A stretch of 64,000 bases of DNA from Rikenella microfusus (lineage in GTDB: Bacteria > Bacteroidota > Bacteroidia > Bacteroidales > Tenuifilaceae), in the NCBI GenBank assembly GCA_020722565.1, contig DYKO01000006.1, positions 1 to 64,000 on the forward strand, given 5' to 3'. Made by a program: the position numbers and the translations under genes. Numbering within the stretch: the stretch's first letter is position 1; the number at the start of each line of letters is the position of its first letter. The notes beneath the pieces were generated by a model that had not been told where the DNA came from, did no database searches, and was given only the letters and a program-made list of their open reading frames with translations. This document shows positions 33,760 to 42,145 of this stretch, one piece after another.

Positions 33760-35115
33760 CTATTTTTTTATCATTTTAATAGCAATTTGTTCGGCAGCCT
33801 TGATAAGAGGATAGGCAGCAGGTGATGCGGTTAAGCATGGGTGGGTTCCTATTTGCATGGTTAAGAACGAGTTAACCGACATACGGTTTTGGATTGCCAA
33901 TCCAATAACATTTGTAAGTTCGCCAGCCTCAAGACCACCAATAACTTCTCCACCCACAATTACTCCTGAGTTTGATGCGGCTATTAGTTTAACAATTTGC
34001 TTATGCGTTCCTGGTAGATTTCCAGGGTGCCTGTCAACCCCTTCAAATAAACCGGTAATTGTTGATAACCCTTCTTGCATAGCACGTAGCTCGGTAACCC
34101 CAGCAGTACCGAATCCTGTCTCTCCCATTGCCGTGGAATATATTGCTATGGTCCCGCTAAAAGTTTTTACTACGTGTAGGTTGAATAGGTTCATTCCGGC
34201 AATACGTGCCTCGGCGCAAGCGGTAGATGCTAGCATGGTGGGTACACGGCGACGTGTCACGAAATCGCGTTTCTGGGCACAGTCGCCTACTGCAAATACA
34301 TCGGGAGTGTGGGTACGCATGTATTCATCAACGGCTATAAAATTATCTTCATCGATGTAAATACCTGCCTTTTTAGCCAGCTCTGTATTTGGTCTGTATC
34401 CCATTGAAAGGATAACAGCATCCATATTCATTTTCTGACCGTTTTCTAATTCAATGGCTTCTACTTTGCTGGTTCCATGAACTTTGCTAATTCCTACTCC
34501 GGTTAATACTTTTACTCCGCGAGCAGTTAGCATTTCGTGAATTTTGCTTGAAAGTTCAACGTCGAATGCTAAGTTCAGGATGTGAGGAAGTTTCTCAATT
34601 AAGGTAACATTGTATCCTCTTTTGGTTAATTCATCGGAGAATTCAACTCCAATAAAACCAGCCCCAATAACAGCGATATTTTTTACAGAGCCAAGTTTGC
34701 TCTTCATATCATCAAGGTAAACTCTGTCTTTAGGAATAACAAAAACATTCTCAAGGTCAGCTCCTGCAAGCCACTTTGGTTTAATAGGGTTCGATCCGGT
34801 TGCAATAACCAATTTCTCGTATTGAATTTTTTCGCCGCTAGCAAAGCTAACAACTTTTTCCTTGGTGTCGATATCGGTAGCTTCGTCAACCAGTGATTCC
34901 ACGCCATTTTTCTGCATTGTTGCATCAACAGGCATGATGTTTTTTTCACTGCTTTCCAAAGTTCCAAAAATGTAAGGTATTCCGCAGGGGACCATAACAT
35001 CTTTTTGTTTTTTAACCAGGGTAAAACTTTTCTCTGGCCAATGGGCTTTACCTGTTGTAGCAGCAACCATTCCGGCAGCGCTTCCTCCAATTATTAATAC
35101 ATCGGTTCGTTTCAT
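33760..35115 (-). CDS. CoA-disulfide/NAD(P)H sulfur reductase-class flavoprotein
   Basis: A 451-residue pyridine-nucleotide-disulfide oxidoreductase. It has an N-terminal FAD site ([12 protein letters not shown]), the single catalytic cysteine C44 in [10 protein letters not shown], an NAD(P)H-binding [15 protein letters not shown] near 150, and VFAVGDCA near 275. A single cysteine at this place marks the CoADR/NSR/NADH oxidase group, distinct from CxxxxC lipoamide-type enzymes. There is no C-terminal rhodanese domain. In Pyrococcus an NSR of this class acts with Mbx in sulfur reduction, and an Mbx-like operon is in this window. It could instead be a CoA-disulfide reductase or NADH oxidase. 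Confidence 0.85.
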   Translation of the reverse strand: MKRTDVLIIGGSAAGMVAATTGKAHWPEKSFTLVKKQKDVMVPCGIPYIFGTLESSEKNIMPVDATMQKNGVESLVDEATDIDTKEKVVSFASGEKIQYEKLVIATGSNPIKPKWLAGADLENVFVIPKDRVYLDDMKSKLGSVKNIAVIGAGFIGVEFSDELTKRGYNVTLIEKLPHILNLAFDVELSSKIHEMLTARGVKVLTGVGISKVHGTSKVEAIELENGQKMNMDAVILSMGYRPNTELAKKAGIYIDEDNFIAVDEYMRTHTPDVFAVGDCAQKRDFVTRRRVPTMLASTACAEARIAGMNLFNLHVVKTFSGTIAIYSTAMGETGFGTAGVTELRAMQEGLSTITGLFEGVDRHPGNLPGTHKQIVKLIAASNSGVIVGGEVIGGLEAGELTNVIGLAIQNRMSVNSFLTMQIGTHPCLTASPAAYPLIKAAEQIAIKMIKK

Positions 35116-35132
35116 ACTATTATTATTAGTGG

Positions 35133-35663
35133 TTAGTATTCAATACCCTTACGGGCTTCAATTCCTTGGTTGTAGTAGTGTTTAATTTCTTTCATTTCTG
35201 TTACAAGGTCAGCGGCTTCAATAAGTTCTTGGGGGGCATATCTGCCGGTAAGAATTATCTCCATTTCGGGTGGTTTTTTGTTGAGCAAATCCAAAACCTC
35301 ATTTACACTGATAAGCCTGTAGTATATAGCAATACAAACCTCATCAAGAACAACAATGTTATAGCTATTGTTTATTATTATCTTTGATATTTCATTAAAA
35401 CCGGTTCTTGCAGCTTCAATATCGTTTTGTGTTGGTTTATTTACGATAAAACAATTAAGTCCATATTGCTTAACTGTGATTTCAGGGAAGCGTTTGAGCG
35501 AGACTAATTCGGAGTAGTGCATTCCTTTAACAAATTGGCCAATGAAAGAGTTCTTATTTGCACCAGCGGCTCTAACAGCAAGCCCTATGGCGGCGGTTGT
35601 TTTTCCTTTGCCATTGCCTGTGTAGAGGTGGATGTACCCAATTTGTTGATTACTCTGGTTCAT
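35133..35663 (-). CDS. ATP:corrinoid adenosyltransferase (CobA/CobO type)
   Basis: A 176-residue P-loop protein with IHLYTGNGKGKTTAAIGLAVRA, VVLDEVCIAIYY and ILTGRYAPQELIEAADLVTEM, the conserved parts of CobO/BtuR. The enzyme transfers adenosyl from ATP to cobalamin or its precursors. It is the first of three close genes (gaps of 17 and 5 bases) with the NSR-like and mrp genes. No cobalamin riboswitch is evident upstream. Paralogues of the family near redox genes may have other roles. Confidence 0.85.
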   Translation of the reverse strand: MNQSNQQIGYIHLYTGNGKGKTTAAIGLAVRAAGANKNSFIGQFVKGMHYSELVSLKRFPEITVKQYGLNCFIVNKPTQNDIEAARTGFNEISKIIINNSYNIVVLDEVCIAIYYRLISVNEVLDLLNKKPPEMEIILTGRYAPQELIEAADLVTEMKEIKHYYNQGIEARKGIEY

Positions 35664-35675
35664 TTCCTGTTAATG

Positions 35676-36419
35676 TTATTGTGCCAATTGGGAATTCTTA
35701 TATTTTGCAATGGCATTGCTTACCTCTGACATGGTAAAGCCATATTTCTTCCTTAACCTACCAAGGCGTTGATATTGGTTGCTTTCGGGTATTCTAAGCT
35801 CTTTGCAGATAAAATCTGCTGGGACATTATATTGTTCCGATAACACATTTATTGTTTGAGTTCCGTGTACATCGTATTCTTCCTTGGCTTTATTGTGGGA
35901 GGAAACTTCAATTTCCTATTTTAAAGGCTTTTGAGTCACAACAATTACTGTTTTTTGTAATGTGTCTATTGTATTTGCTTCTTCTTCAGTTCTTTCAATT
36001 CTTACAGTCCTGTTCCTAAAGTTGTTCTCATGGCTTACCTGAACTGGGTTTACAAGGAATGGGCCAATAAATAGGGTTATGGTAATTATTGTTAATGTTG
36101 CTAAAAATAAGTTTCTTACTGTTTTACGAGGGATCATTTTATCGAGGATGCATAATATCATATCCCAATGAAGAATAATGTGCAGAATAATTAGGGCTAT
36201 AAAGATTATGCTAATAATTAAATGGATATTACCCCACTGATGCCTATCCATGCCGAGGACCTCAAGGTTAATATTTGCTCCGAACTTGCTATTTCGCTGA
36301 ATTCCTGGGAGTAGAGCATACTTGATGAGAAACCCAACCCCAGCCATTAGAACTAGAAGTACTAATAGTATAATGTCTATTATAATGTTGAGTTTTGATT
36401 TTTGTATTCCCTTAATCAT
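35676..36419 (-). pseudogene. DUF4405 membrane protein interrupted by an in-frame UAG
   Basis: The frame from 36419 gives 167 residues with three hydrophobic segments (10-35, 62-85, 100-125) and the DUF4405 signature GMDRHQWGNIHLI...LHIILHW, probably a haem-binding membrane domain. Codon 168 (35916-35918) is TAG. The same frame then reads 79 more residues to TAA at 35676, including DVHGTQTINVLSEQYNVPAD and RLGRLRKKYGFTMSEV. That is the C-terminal domain often found on DUF4405 proteins. No frame change is involved, so this is a nonsense change, a readthrough site or a base error. Confidence 0.75.
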
Positions 36420-36439
36420 TACATTTGAGTTTTAGTGAA

Positions 36440-37381
36440 CTACTTGTTGAAACTTCGAACAATAAAAGTTTGCTTTTCGTAGCGTATCCTTTTCACTTTA
36501 TTTTCATCAACAAGTTTTTCAAGGACCCAGTCGGCTGTTTTTGTTTTTGCCATCAACTCTTTAACCGCATCAATATTCATGGGATGAGTTGCCGTTAAAC
36601 TAAGCAGGTTTTCTTCAAAATTGCCTGCAGGGGTGAACTCGTTTGCCGCATATTCAAATAGGTATTCAACGTTTAAGCAGTACCAGTAGAAAAATTCATA
36701 TGCTTTAAGCAGGGTTTCTTCGCTTGTAGGGAATGTACCTTTGAAAGATGGTGGCTGAGAGGGAATTGATAGGTATGCAATATTAGGTTTTAAATGCTGT
36801 AGAAATTGTGCAGTGGCTTTTAGCTCCTCATCGGAATCGTTGACCCCTTTAACCAGCATTGTTTCTGTAGCAAGAATTCCATGATAGTTTTGCTTAAATG
36901 CCAAAAGGGCGTTTAAATTTTCGTTAAGTAATAACTTTTTATGGGGTTTATTGATGTGCTTCCATGTTATTTGATTTACGGTATCAACCTTAAATGAAAT
37001 GTAACTAGCGTTCGATAAATCTTTTTTAACATCATCTAAATGAACAAGGGAGGAGTTGGTAATTACGGCAACAGGCAGCCCAAAAGTTTTTAGTTTAGTG
37101 ATAAGCTTCCCAAGGTTAATATCAAGAGTAGGCTCTCCGTGGGGGACAATTGTTATATAGTCCGGGTAATCAGCATGGCTAGTCATGTTAAGTTTTTGTT
37201 CAACCTGCTTTACAAGAGTGTCTGGGGCATAAAACTCCTGACGCTCTATCTGAATTTTTTCCTCTTTACCTAGCTGGCAGTATGAGCAAGTGTAGGAGCA
37301 AACCTTGTGAGGTATATTGTTTACTCCAATACTTTTGTCTAGCCTACGTGATGGAACAGGGCCAAATACTAGCTCCTCCAT
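36440..37381 (-). CDS. radical SAM protein (COG0731 type)
   Basis: A 313-residue radical SAM enzyme with C28, C32 and C35 in CSYTCSYC, preceded by FGPVPSRRLDKSIGVN, the start typical of COG0731. HGEPTLD forms the SAM-binding loop. A C-terminal winged-helix-like part (250-313) follows. Members are related to the wyosine synthase Taw1 but mostly uncharacterised in bacteria. It lies 15 bases downstream of the NifX-like gene, within the Orp-like group. Confidence 0.85.
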   Translation of the reverse strand: MEELVFGPVPSRRLDKSIGVNNIPHKVCSYTCSYCQLGKEEKIQIERQEFYAPDTLVKQVEQKLNMTSHADYPDYITIVPHGEPTLDINLGKLITKLKTFGLPVAVITNSSLVHLDDVKKDLSNASYISFKVDTVNQITWKHINKPHKKLLLNENLNALLAFKQNYHGILATETMLVKGVNDSDEELKATAQFLQHLKPNIAYLSIPSQPPSFKGTFPTSEETLLKAYEFFYWYCLNVEYLFEYAANEFTPAGNFEENLLSLTATHPMNIDAVKELMAKTKTADWVLEKLVDENKVKRIRYEKQTFIVRSFNK

Positions 37382-37396
37382 TGTTCTAAATTTATT

Positions 37397-37735
37397 CTAG
37401 ATTTCTTTCAATTCTCCCTTTAAATATTTATCATATGCTTGCTTTAGTGTTAAGTTATGAGCGTCAACGTAAATTTTCATATCAAGGTGTTTCAGTGCAT
37501 TTGCGGCAGTTTCGCCAGGGCCATTACCAGTAATTAGTACATTGGGTTTTATTTCGTACATTTTTTGTGAGGTAGCTGTACCTGCTCCGTGTGCTTCGTT
37601 TTTTACAGCGCTGTTGTCAATGACTTCCAATTGTTTTGTTTCATCGTCAAAGACTACAATGTACTCGGTTCTTCCGAAACGGGAATCAATTATTGAATCC
37701 CAATCTTTACCTGTTGAAGTAAATGCTATTCTCAT
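37397..37735 (-). CDS. NifX/NafY-family FeMo-co-type metal-cluster binding protein (Orp-like)
   Basis: A 112-residue protein of the dinitrogenase iron-molybdenum cofactor family. It starts with FTSTGKDWDSIIDSRFGR and contains AHGAGTATSQKM and VLITGNGPGETA. The Desulfovibrio orange protein, which holds a Mo-Cu-S cluster, belongs to this family. Like it, this gene sits with two MinD-type ATPase genes (six bases downstream of the first), so an Orp-type role is plausible. Confidence 0.8.
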   Translation of the reverse strand: MRIAFTSTGKDWDSIIDSRFGRTEYIVVFDDETKQLEVIDNSAVKNEAHGAGTATSQKMYEIKPNVLITGNGPGETAANALKHLDMKIYVDAHNLTLKQAYDKYLKGELKEI

Positions 37736-37740
37736 ACTAT

Positions 37741-38619
37741 TTAATTTTTAGTTGCTTCTTCCTTTATTTTGTTCCAAGCATTAATAAGCATTTGGCTTAA
37801 GGGACTGCTTGTTTCCACTATAGTTTTTGCTTGTGTCATTGCCTCAGTAAAAGTTGTATCATAGGGTATGCTGGCTATGTGGCCGATATTTTCTCTTTTG
37901 AGAAAATTTAAAATTTCTTTGCTTTTTGTAGGGTTGATGTCGAATTTATTGATTATGCAACCTGTTTTTATCCGGAAACGTTTAATAACACTATAAACTC
38001 TTTCCAGATCATGTAACCCCGAAACGGTTGGTTCTGTTACAAGTAACACATAATTTGCTCCAGATAGCGAGGATACTACCGGACATCCAATACCCGGAGA
38101 GCCATCGACTATAATGTATTCTTTTTCCTGTTTTTTAGCTTGATGCAGAGCCTCACTTTTTACTTTGGCAACCAGTTTCCCTGAGTTTTCGGAGCCTATA
38201 TCCAGTTTAGCATGCACCATTGTGCTGTTACCCTTTGTTGTAGAGATATAGAGATTTCCTGATTTTCGGTCAAGCATTTCAATGGCATTTACTGGGCAAA
38301 CCTTATGACAGTATGCACAACCTTCACATGCTAATGGGTTTACCTCATACTTATTGTTGTGGGAAGGAATTGCATCAAAACGGCACACATTTGAGCATAA
38401 TCCACATTTTGTGCAAATATCTTGATTGATTACAGCAAGTTCACCGCTATAAAATTCGCTTGATTGGGCAAAGTCGGGTTGCATAAGGAGGTGCATGTTG
38501 GCAGCATCAACATCGCAATCGGCTACAACCGCCTCACTACCCGCAAGTACAGCCAGCGCTGCTGTAATTGAAGTTTTCCCTGTTCCGCCTTTACCCGATA
38601 GTACTACTATTTCCTTCAT
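37741..38619 (-). CDS. MinD-superfamily ATPase with inserted ferredoxin domain (Orp cluster type)
   Basis: A 292-residue P-loop ATPase with VLSGKGGTGKTS at the N-terminus. An inserted two-cluster ferredoxin region at about 62-115 has CTKCGLCSNVC and CEGCAYCHKVCP. The switch region is DGSPGIGCP. These ferredoxin-MinD proteins occur in pairs in the orp operons of Desulfovibrio, where they interact with the orange protein and affect cell division. It follows its paralogue by 37 bases. Confidence 0.85.
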   Translation of the reverse strand: MKEIVVLSGKGGTGKTSITAALAVLAGSEAVVADCDVDAANMHLLMQPDFAQSSEFYSGELAVINQDICTKCGLCSNVCRFDAIPSHNNKYEVNPLACEGCAYCHKVCPVNAIEMLDRKSGNLYISTTKGNSTMVHAKLDIGSENSGKLVAKVKSEALHQAKKQEKEYIIVDGSPGIGCPVVSSLSGANYVLLVTEPTVSGLHDLERVYSVIKRFRIKTGCIINKFDINPTKSKEILNFLKRENIGHIASIPYDTTFTEAMTQAKTIVETSSPLSQMLINAWNKIKEEATKN

Positions 38620-38656
38620 CTATGGTTGTTGGTTTCTTAGTTTATTACTTTCAAAA

Positions 38657-39559
38657 TCACTTCAGAGCCTCAATACCTTGTAGCGATCGATTAATAATGT
38701 TATTCTTGAGGTAGTTTATAAGTTCATTAAGCGCTAGTTCCACTGAGGGAACCTTTTTATAAACAAGCTCGCCCCTTGAGTAATGGTTAGCAATTTCTTT
38801 GTCGAACGGTATTTTGGTAACTATGTCGATTTTTTCAGATAAACAATATTTTTCTACATCATCATTTCCAAGACCAGAGCGGTTAATCACAACTCCAAAA
38901 GGTTTATGCAGCTGGCGCATGGTTTCTACAGCAAGTTTTAGGTCGTGCAGTCCGAAAGGCGTTGGTTCTGTAATTAATATGACGTAATCGGCATTTTCAG
39001 TTGCTGCAAGAACTGGGCACGAAGTGCCAGGAGGACAATCGAATAATTGTAGGGTTATGTTGGAATAATGCTCATTTACCAATTGGTGAGTTTTGTGTAT
39101 TAAGGGGACAGCTTGCTCTTCGCCAATCATCAACCTACTTTCTATAAATTTAAGGTTGTTGTATTGGTACTCCGTTGTTTCGCCCATTTTATGGGGTTGC
39201 ATGGGCAGTGCGCCTGTAGGGCAAAGCTCCGAACAGGCATAGCAGCTGTGGCATAATTCATTGAATACGGCAATGAACTTTCCCATTTGCACCACTGCAT
39301 GGAATTTACAATTCTTTGTACATTCTCCGCAAAGGGTACATTTGCTTTCGTCCCATTTAGGGATCATTTTATATTGTTCGGTTTCCCGTACAAGGTTGCC
39401 TTTTATAAAAAGGGAATCGTTGGGTTCTTCTACATCTAAATCAACTAAAAGCGTAGTATCCTTTTCGCTAATAAATGCTGCAAGGTTCGTTGAAAGTAGA
39501 GTTTTTCCAGTTCCCCCTTTGCCGCTGGCAATGGCGATTTTAATATTTTTATTAATCAT
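38657..39559 (-). CDS. MinD-superfamily ATPase with inserted ferredoxin domain, paralogue
   Basis: A 300-residue paralogue of the next gene, with IASGKGGTGKTL at the N-terminus, the ferredoxin insertion CTLCGECTKNC and CHSCYACSELCP (about 75-115), and FDCPPGTSCPV. It opens the minus-strand group of two ATPases, NifX-like protein and radical SAM protein. The promoter lies within 39560-39760. Confidence 0.85.
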   Translation of the reverse strand: MINKNIKIAIASGKGGTGKTLLSTNLAAFISEKDTTLLVDLDVEEPNDSLFIKGNLVRETEQYKMIPKWDESKCTLCGECTKNCKFHAVVQMGKFIAVFNELCHSCYACSELCPTGALPMQPHKMGETTEYQYNNLKFIESRLMIGEEQAVPLIHKTHQLVNEHYSNITLQLFDCPPGTSCPVLAATENADYVILITEPTPFGLHDLKLAVETMRQLHKPFGVVINRSGLGNDDVEKYCLSEKIDIVTKIPFDKEIANHYSRGELVYKKVPSVELALNELINYLKNNIINRSLQGIEALK

Positions 39560-39982
39560 CCCGGATTGTTGTGATGGTGCATTGATACAAATACCTTAAA
39601 TTTTTGTAAAATCAGCATTCAAAGTCTTTAAGTTCGATTGTTGTAAGCTTACCTTGTGGTTCTGATATCGCATCAAGTAAAATTCTTATTTAGGGTATAA
39701 TTTTCAACTATTGCAAATTGTTTCAGGTGTTGGCTTAAAGAATTGCTTACTGGTTTGGTGTTAGAATGAATGAATATAGGTAATGTAATCATTGTTCATC
39801 TCTGTAGGTATATACTTGTTGTTATAACCCTGATTATTTACACATGCATAAGTGATAAGTCGTCCTATTTCAGTATTCTCCCCAATAAACATTTTAAAAT
39901 CCCTTTTATCTTGAAAACGTAGGTTGAAAATCTAAGAAATGTAGAAAGGATGTTGTAAATAATTATCCCTACTAACATTCAT
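39560..39982. other. intergenic stretch upstream of the ATPase pair
   Basis: This is 423 bases between the first ATPase gene and the end of the ARMT1-like gene. It contains one weak small open frame (39761-39892, listed separately) and otherwise AT-rich DNA. I see no RNA gene or clear hairpin. Confidence 0.5.
39761..39892 (-). CDS. possible 43-residue small protein
   Basis: An ATG at 39892 opens a 43-codon frame (IGENTEIGRLITYACVNNQG in the first half) that ends at TAA 39761-39763. It is not similar to anything I recognise and has no strong start signal. It could be a chance frame or the remains of an older gene. Confidence 0.25.
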   Translation of the reverse strand: MFIGENTEIGRLITYACVNNQGYNNKYIPTEMNNDYITYIHSF

Positions 39983-40876
39983 TTATTTGGTTGTTTTGGT
40001 TGGGTTGTACACAACAAAGCTACCTTTGTCCACATTCAGCAAATTTGCCATAACATCGCATTTCACCATTAATAGGAAAAAAATACGTGGATCGTTTTCG
40101 TTAATTAATCCTTCCAGATTTCCTTGTCCTTTGGATATAATTAGGTCGGCCGAATTGTAAACTTCAATAAACTCATGACTACATTTTGTAAGTACAGTAG
40201 ATGGCGCATTAAATCCATTACCAATAACCTTAGCCACATTATTTATTCCTGCTTCCATTGCGTCGTGCAATGTGGCGTCGTTTAATGCAAAGCCGCCCCT
40301 TACAGCATAGGTAATGTTGGGATGGTTGATTGTTTCAATAAACAACTTGTCAAAATATATCTCACCGGCGTTGTCGGCAAGGTATAGAATGGACTTGGCA
40401 TTTTTAATTGCAGCGTAAAGTAGGGCACTATGGTTTATGGAAAACTTTGCCGTAAGAGTATGGTGTATTGTTTGATGTATGTCGAAATCGTTGTTGGCCC
40501 CGTAATCCATTATATTTCCTGCAATGGATAAACGTAGGGCTAAATCAAAAGGGTTTTCATGTTGTTCAACCCTAGGTTTCCACTCCTCATAAAGTTTAAG
40601 TGCGATGCTGTTGCTTAAAGCCTTCTCCTCAGCAAACAGATCATTTATTCCAGCTAATTCAGCGAACTTTATATTTAGTTTGCGTTGAATTTCAGGCGCA
40701 GTTGCACCTTGTAAGGACTTTAAGGTTTGCTGGAAGAATTGCATAAACTCAACCCTACGGCTATCCGGAAGTTTAACCTTATCGAATAGCCGTTGGTAAG
40801 TTTTTAAAAAGCAGCTTACACATTTACTATTAACTCCAGCAAGAGAACTAATTGTGGTGCTTATGGTGTTGTTCAT
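39983..40876 (-). CDS. ARMT1-like (DUF89) protein
   Basis: A 297-residue protein with CVSCFLKTYQRLFDK near the N-terminus, the DUF89/ARMT1 metal-site motif YLADNAGEIYFDKLFIE (about 190) and a C-terminal DLIISKGQGNLEGL. DUF89 proteins are metal-dependent phosphatases or carboxyl methyltransferase-like enzymes; prokaryotic members often accompany cofactor genes. Its start overlaps the NifX-like gene by 29 bases. Confidence 0.85.
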   Translation of the reverse strand: MNNTISTTISSLAGVNSKCVSCFLKTYQRLFDKVKLPDSRRVEFMQFFQQTLKSLQGATAPEIQRKLNIKFAELAGINDLFAEEKALSNSIALKLYEEWKPRVEQHENPFDLALRLSIAGNIMDYGANNDFDIHQTIHHTLTAKFSINHSALLYAAIKNAKSILYLADNAGEIYFDKLFIETINHPNITYAVRGGFALNDATLHDAMEAGINNVAKVIGNGFNAPSTVLTKCSHEFIEVYNSADLIISKGQGNLEGLINENDPRIFFLLMVKCDVMANLLNVDKGSFVVYNPTKTTK

Positions 40877-41228
40877 GATGGTGATCGCCGTCGTGGTTGC
40901 AGTAATTAGCGTTTAGCTTTAGGTTCCCAGCCAGAAAATCGTTAACAATATCCTCTACATTTTTGATTGGAGCCCCAACAAACACATTTACGCCATAGCT
41001 GTTGAACAAATTTACAGCTTGAGGGCCCATTCCTCCAGCAATTACGTCGGTAGCCCCATTCTCGGCTACCCATTTAGGGAACGTGCCAGGTTGATGCTCG
41101 GGAGGATCTAGTACAGTAACCTTTGTGATGCTGTTGTTCTCAACGTCAACAAATGCAAATGCTTGGCAATGGCCAAAATGTGCCGACAATGCATTGCCTT
41201 CCATCGGAATTGCAAATCTTTTCTTCAT
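40848..41228 (-). CDS. NifX-family metal-cluster protein with histidine-rich tail
   Basis: A 126-residue NifX/NafY-type protein (FAIPMEGNALSAHFGHCQAF, then VIAGGMGPQAVNLF) with a C-terminal tail of eight histidines in 14 residues (HDGDHHHEQHHKHH), likely to bind metal ions. It is the third member of this family in the window. It lies downstream of a hairpin that may separate it from the DUF134 operon. Confidence 0.8.
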   Translation of the reverse strand: MKKRFAIPMEGNALSAHFGHCQAFAFVDVENNSITKVTVLDPPEHQPGTFPKWVAENGATDVIAGGMGPQAVNLFNSYGVNVFVGAPIKNVEDIVNDFLAGNLKLNANYCNHDGDHHHEQHHKHHN

Positions 41229-41290
41229 TTTTTTGTTTTTAATTTTTGTTTTTACTGTGTATTCTTGTGTTTTGCTTGGTTTCCTTAAAA

Positions 41291-41320
41291 CCCCTTACAG
41301 TATGATGTAGCTGTAAGGGG
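41291..41320 (-). terminator. perfect hairpin between DUF5320 and NifX-His genes
   Basis: CCCCTTACAG (41291-41300) and CTGTAAGGGG (41311-41320) form a perfect 10-bp stem with a 10-base loop. On the minus strand the stem is followed by TTTT, consistent with an intrinsic terminator. Confidence 0.75.
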
Positions 41321-41382
41321 TATAGGTAAGGCGTTTAGACCTTAAATTACGAACAGTTTAATTGATAGTATAAACAAATTGC

Positions 41383-41610
41383 CTAAAATCCGCCCCTAAA
41401 ACGGTTTTGCATACCAAGGCCACGGCCACGGCCACGACCCCTTTGCCCGCGTCCAAATCCAAAGCCTCTTCCTTGGAAAACGTCCTGTTGTAAGTTTTCT
41501 TCAGTGGTTGACTTTCGACCCTGGTTTGCGCCAAAGTTTGTGCATCGTCCCATTTTTCTGCCGGTCATGGGACCTTGTCCCATTGGGCCAGTCTGATTAA
41601 ATCCAGGCAT
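41383..41610 (-). CDS. DUF5320 glycine/arginine-rich small protein
   Basis: A 75-residue protein opening with FNQTGPMGQGPMTGRKMGRC and ending in a Gly-Arg-Phe-rich tail (about 48-75). The tail is encoded by a run of CCACGG-type repeats. It is shorter than the relative at 28587 and lacks its coiled coil. The function is unknown. Confidence 0.7.
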   Translation of the reverse strand: MPGFNQTGPMGQGPMTGRKMGRCTNFGANQGRKSTTEENLQQDVFQGRGFGFGRGQRGRGRGRGLGMQNRFRGGF

Positions 41611-41622
41611 ATTACCTCCTTT

Positions 41623-41814
41623 TTACTGGTTGGTTTTATCGTTGTATTTTAATCGTTTCCCTATACCTTGTCCGCCGCCTGAGTGGCGTCTTTTACCTAA
41701 CCCTTTCCCTAGTTTTGTTGCTAACTCCTCGTCAGGAGATTGTTCGCAACCTCCTAGTTTCCGTCCAGTTTTGGCACCTTTGCCCTCTGGACCCGTTCCA
41801 TCCATCTTTGGCAT
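41623..41814 (-). CDS. small DUF5320-like protein
   Basis: A 63-residue protein with the shared opening MDGTGPEGKGAKTGRKLGGC and a Gly-Lys-rich C-terminus. It is four bases from the NifX-like gene and 12 bases from the DUF5320 gene, so it belongs to the same operon. The single cysteine after the TGR motif is kept in all three related proteins. Confidence 0.7.
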   Translation of the reverse strand: MPKMDGTGPEGKGAKTGRKLGGCEQSPDEELATKLGKGLGKRRHSGGGQGIGKRLKYNDKTNQ

Positions 41815-41818
41815 AATC

Positions 41819-42142
41819 TTAATTATTATGGTTTAGCATTTCAATTATTTCCCCAATAGTTACATTTTCTTTTTTATAAATAATCATTTGAATTTTTAAG
41901 CTATCGAGTACTGGTTTAATTTTTACTCCAAATTCACCCGATACTATTTTATTCACCTCTTTATCGGATAGCAACTTTACTGCAAGTGTTCCAGCTTGTT
42001 CTTCTGCATTACTATGTGGGTTGGGGAATATTTCTATGGCTTTGGTTTCATTATTGTAAATCACAAAGTATTTACAGTGCCCAAACTGTTGGTCGAGTTT
42101 GGACTCCAATGAATTTCCCTGTGATGTTATAGCAACTCTCAT
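41819..42142 (-). CDS. NifX-family metal-cluster protein
   Basis: A 107-residue NifX/NafY-type protein (ITSQGNSLESKLDQQFGHCKYF, then VNKIVSGEFGVK). It lies three bases after the long DUF134 gene and before the two small DUF5320-like genes. The second cysteine-histidine pair (GHC) is shared with the NifX-His protein at 40848. The cluster type it binds, if any, is unknown. Confidence 0.8.
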   Translation of the reverse strand: MRVAITSQGNSLESKLDQQFGHCKYFVIYNNETKAIEIFPNPHSNAEEQAGTLAVKLLSDKEVNKIVSGEFGVKIKPVLDSLKIQMIIYKKENVTIGEIIEMLNHNN

Positions 42143-42145
42143 AAT

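Noticed and set aside
41415-41450. CCACGG-type repeats as a CRISPR or mobile repeat
   Set aside because: They are codon repeats for the Gly-Arg tail of a DUF5320 protein, as also at about 28770-28800; no spacers or flanking elements.
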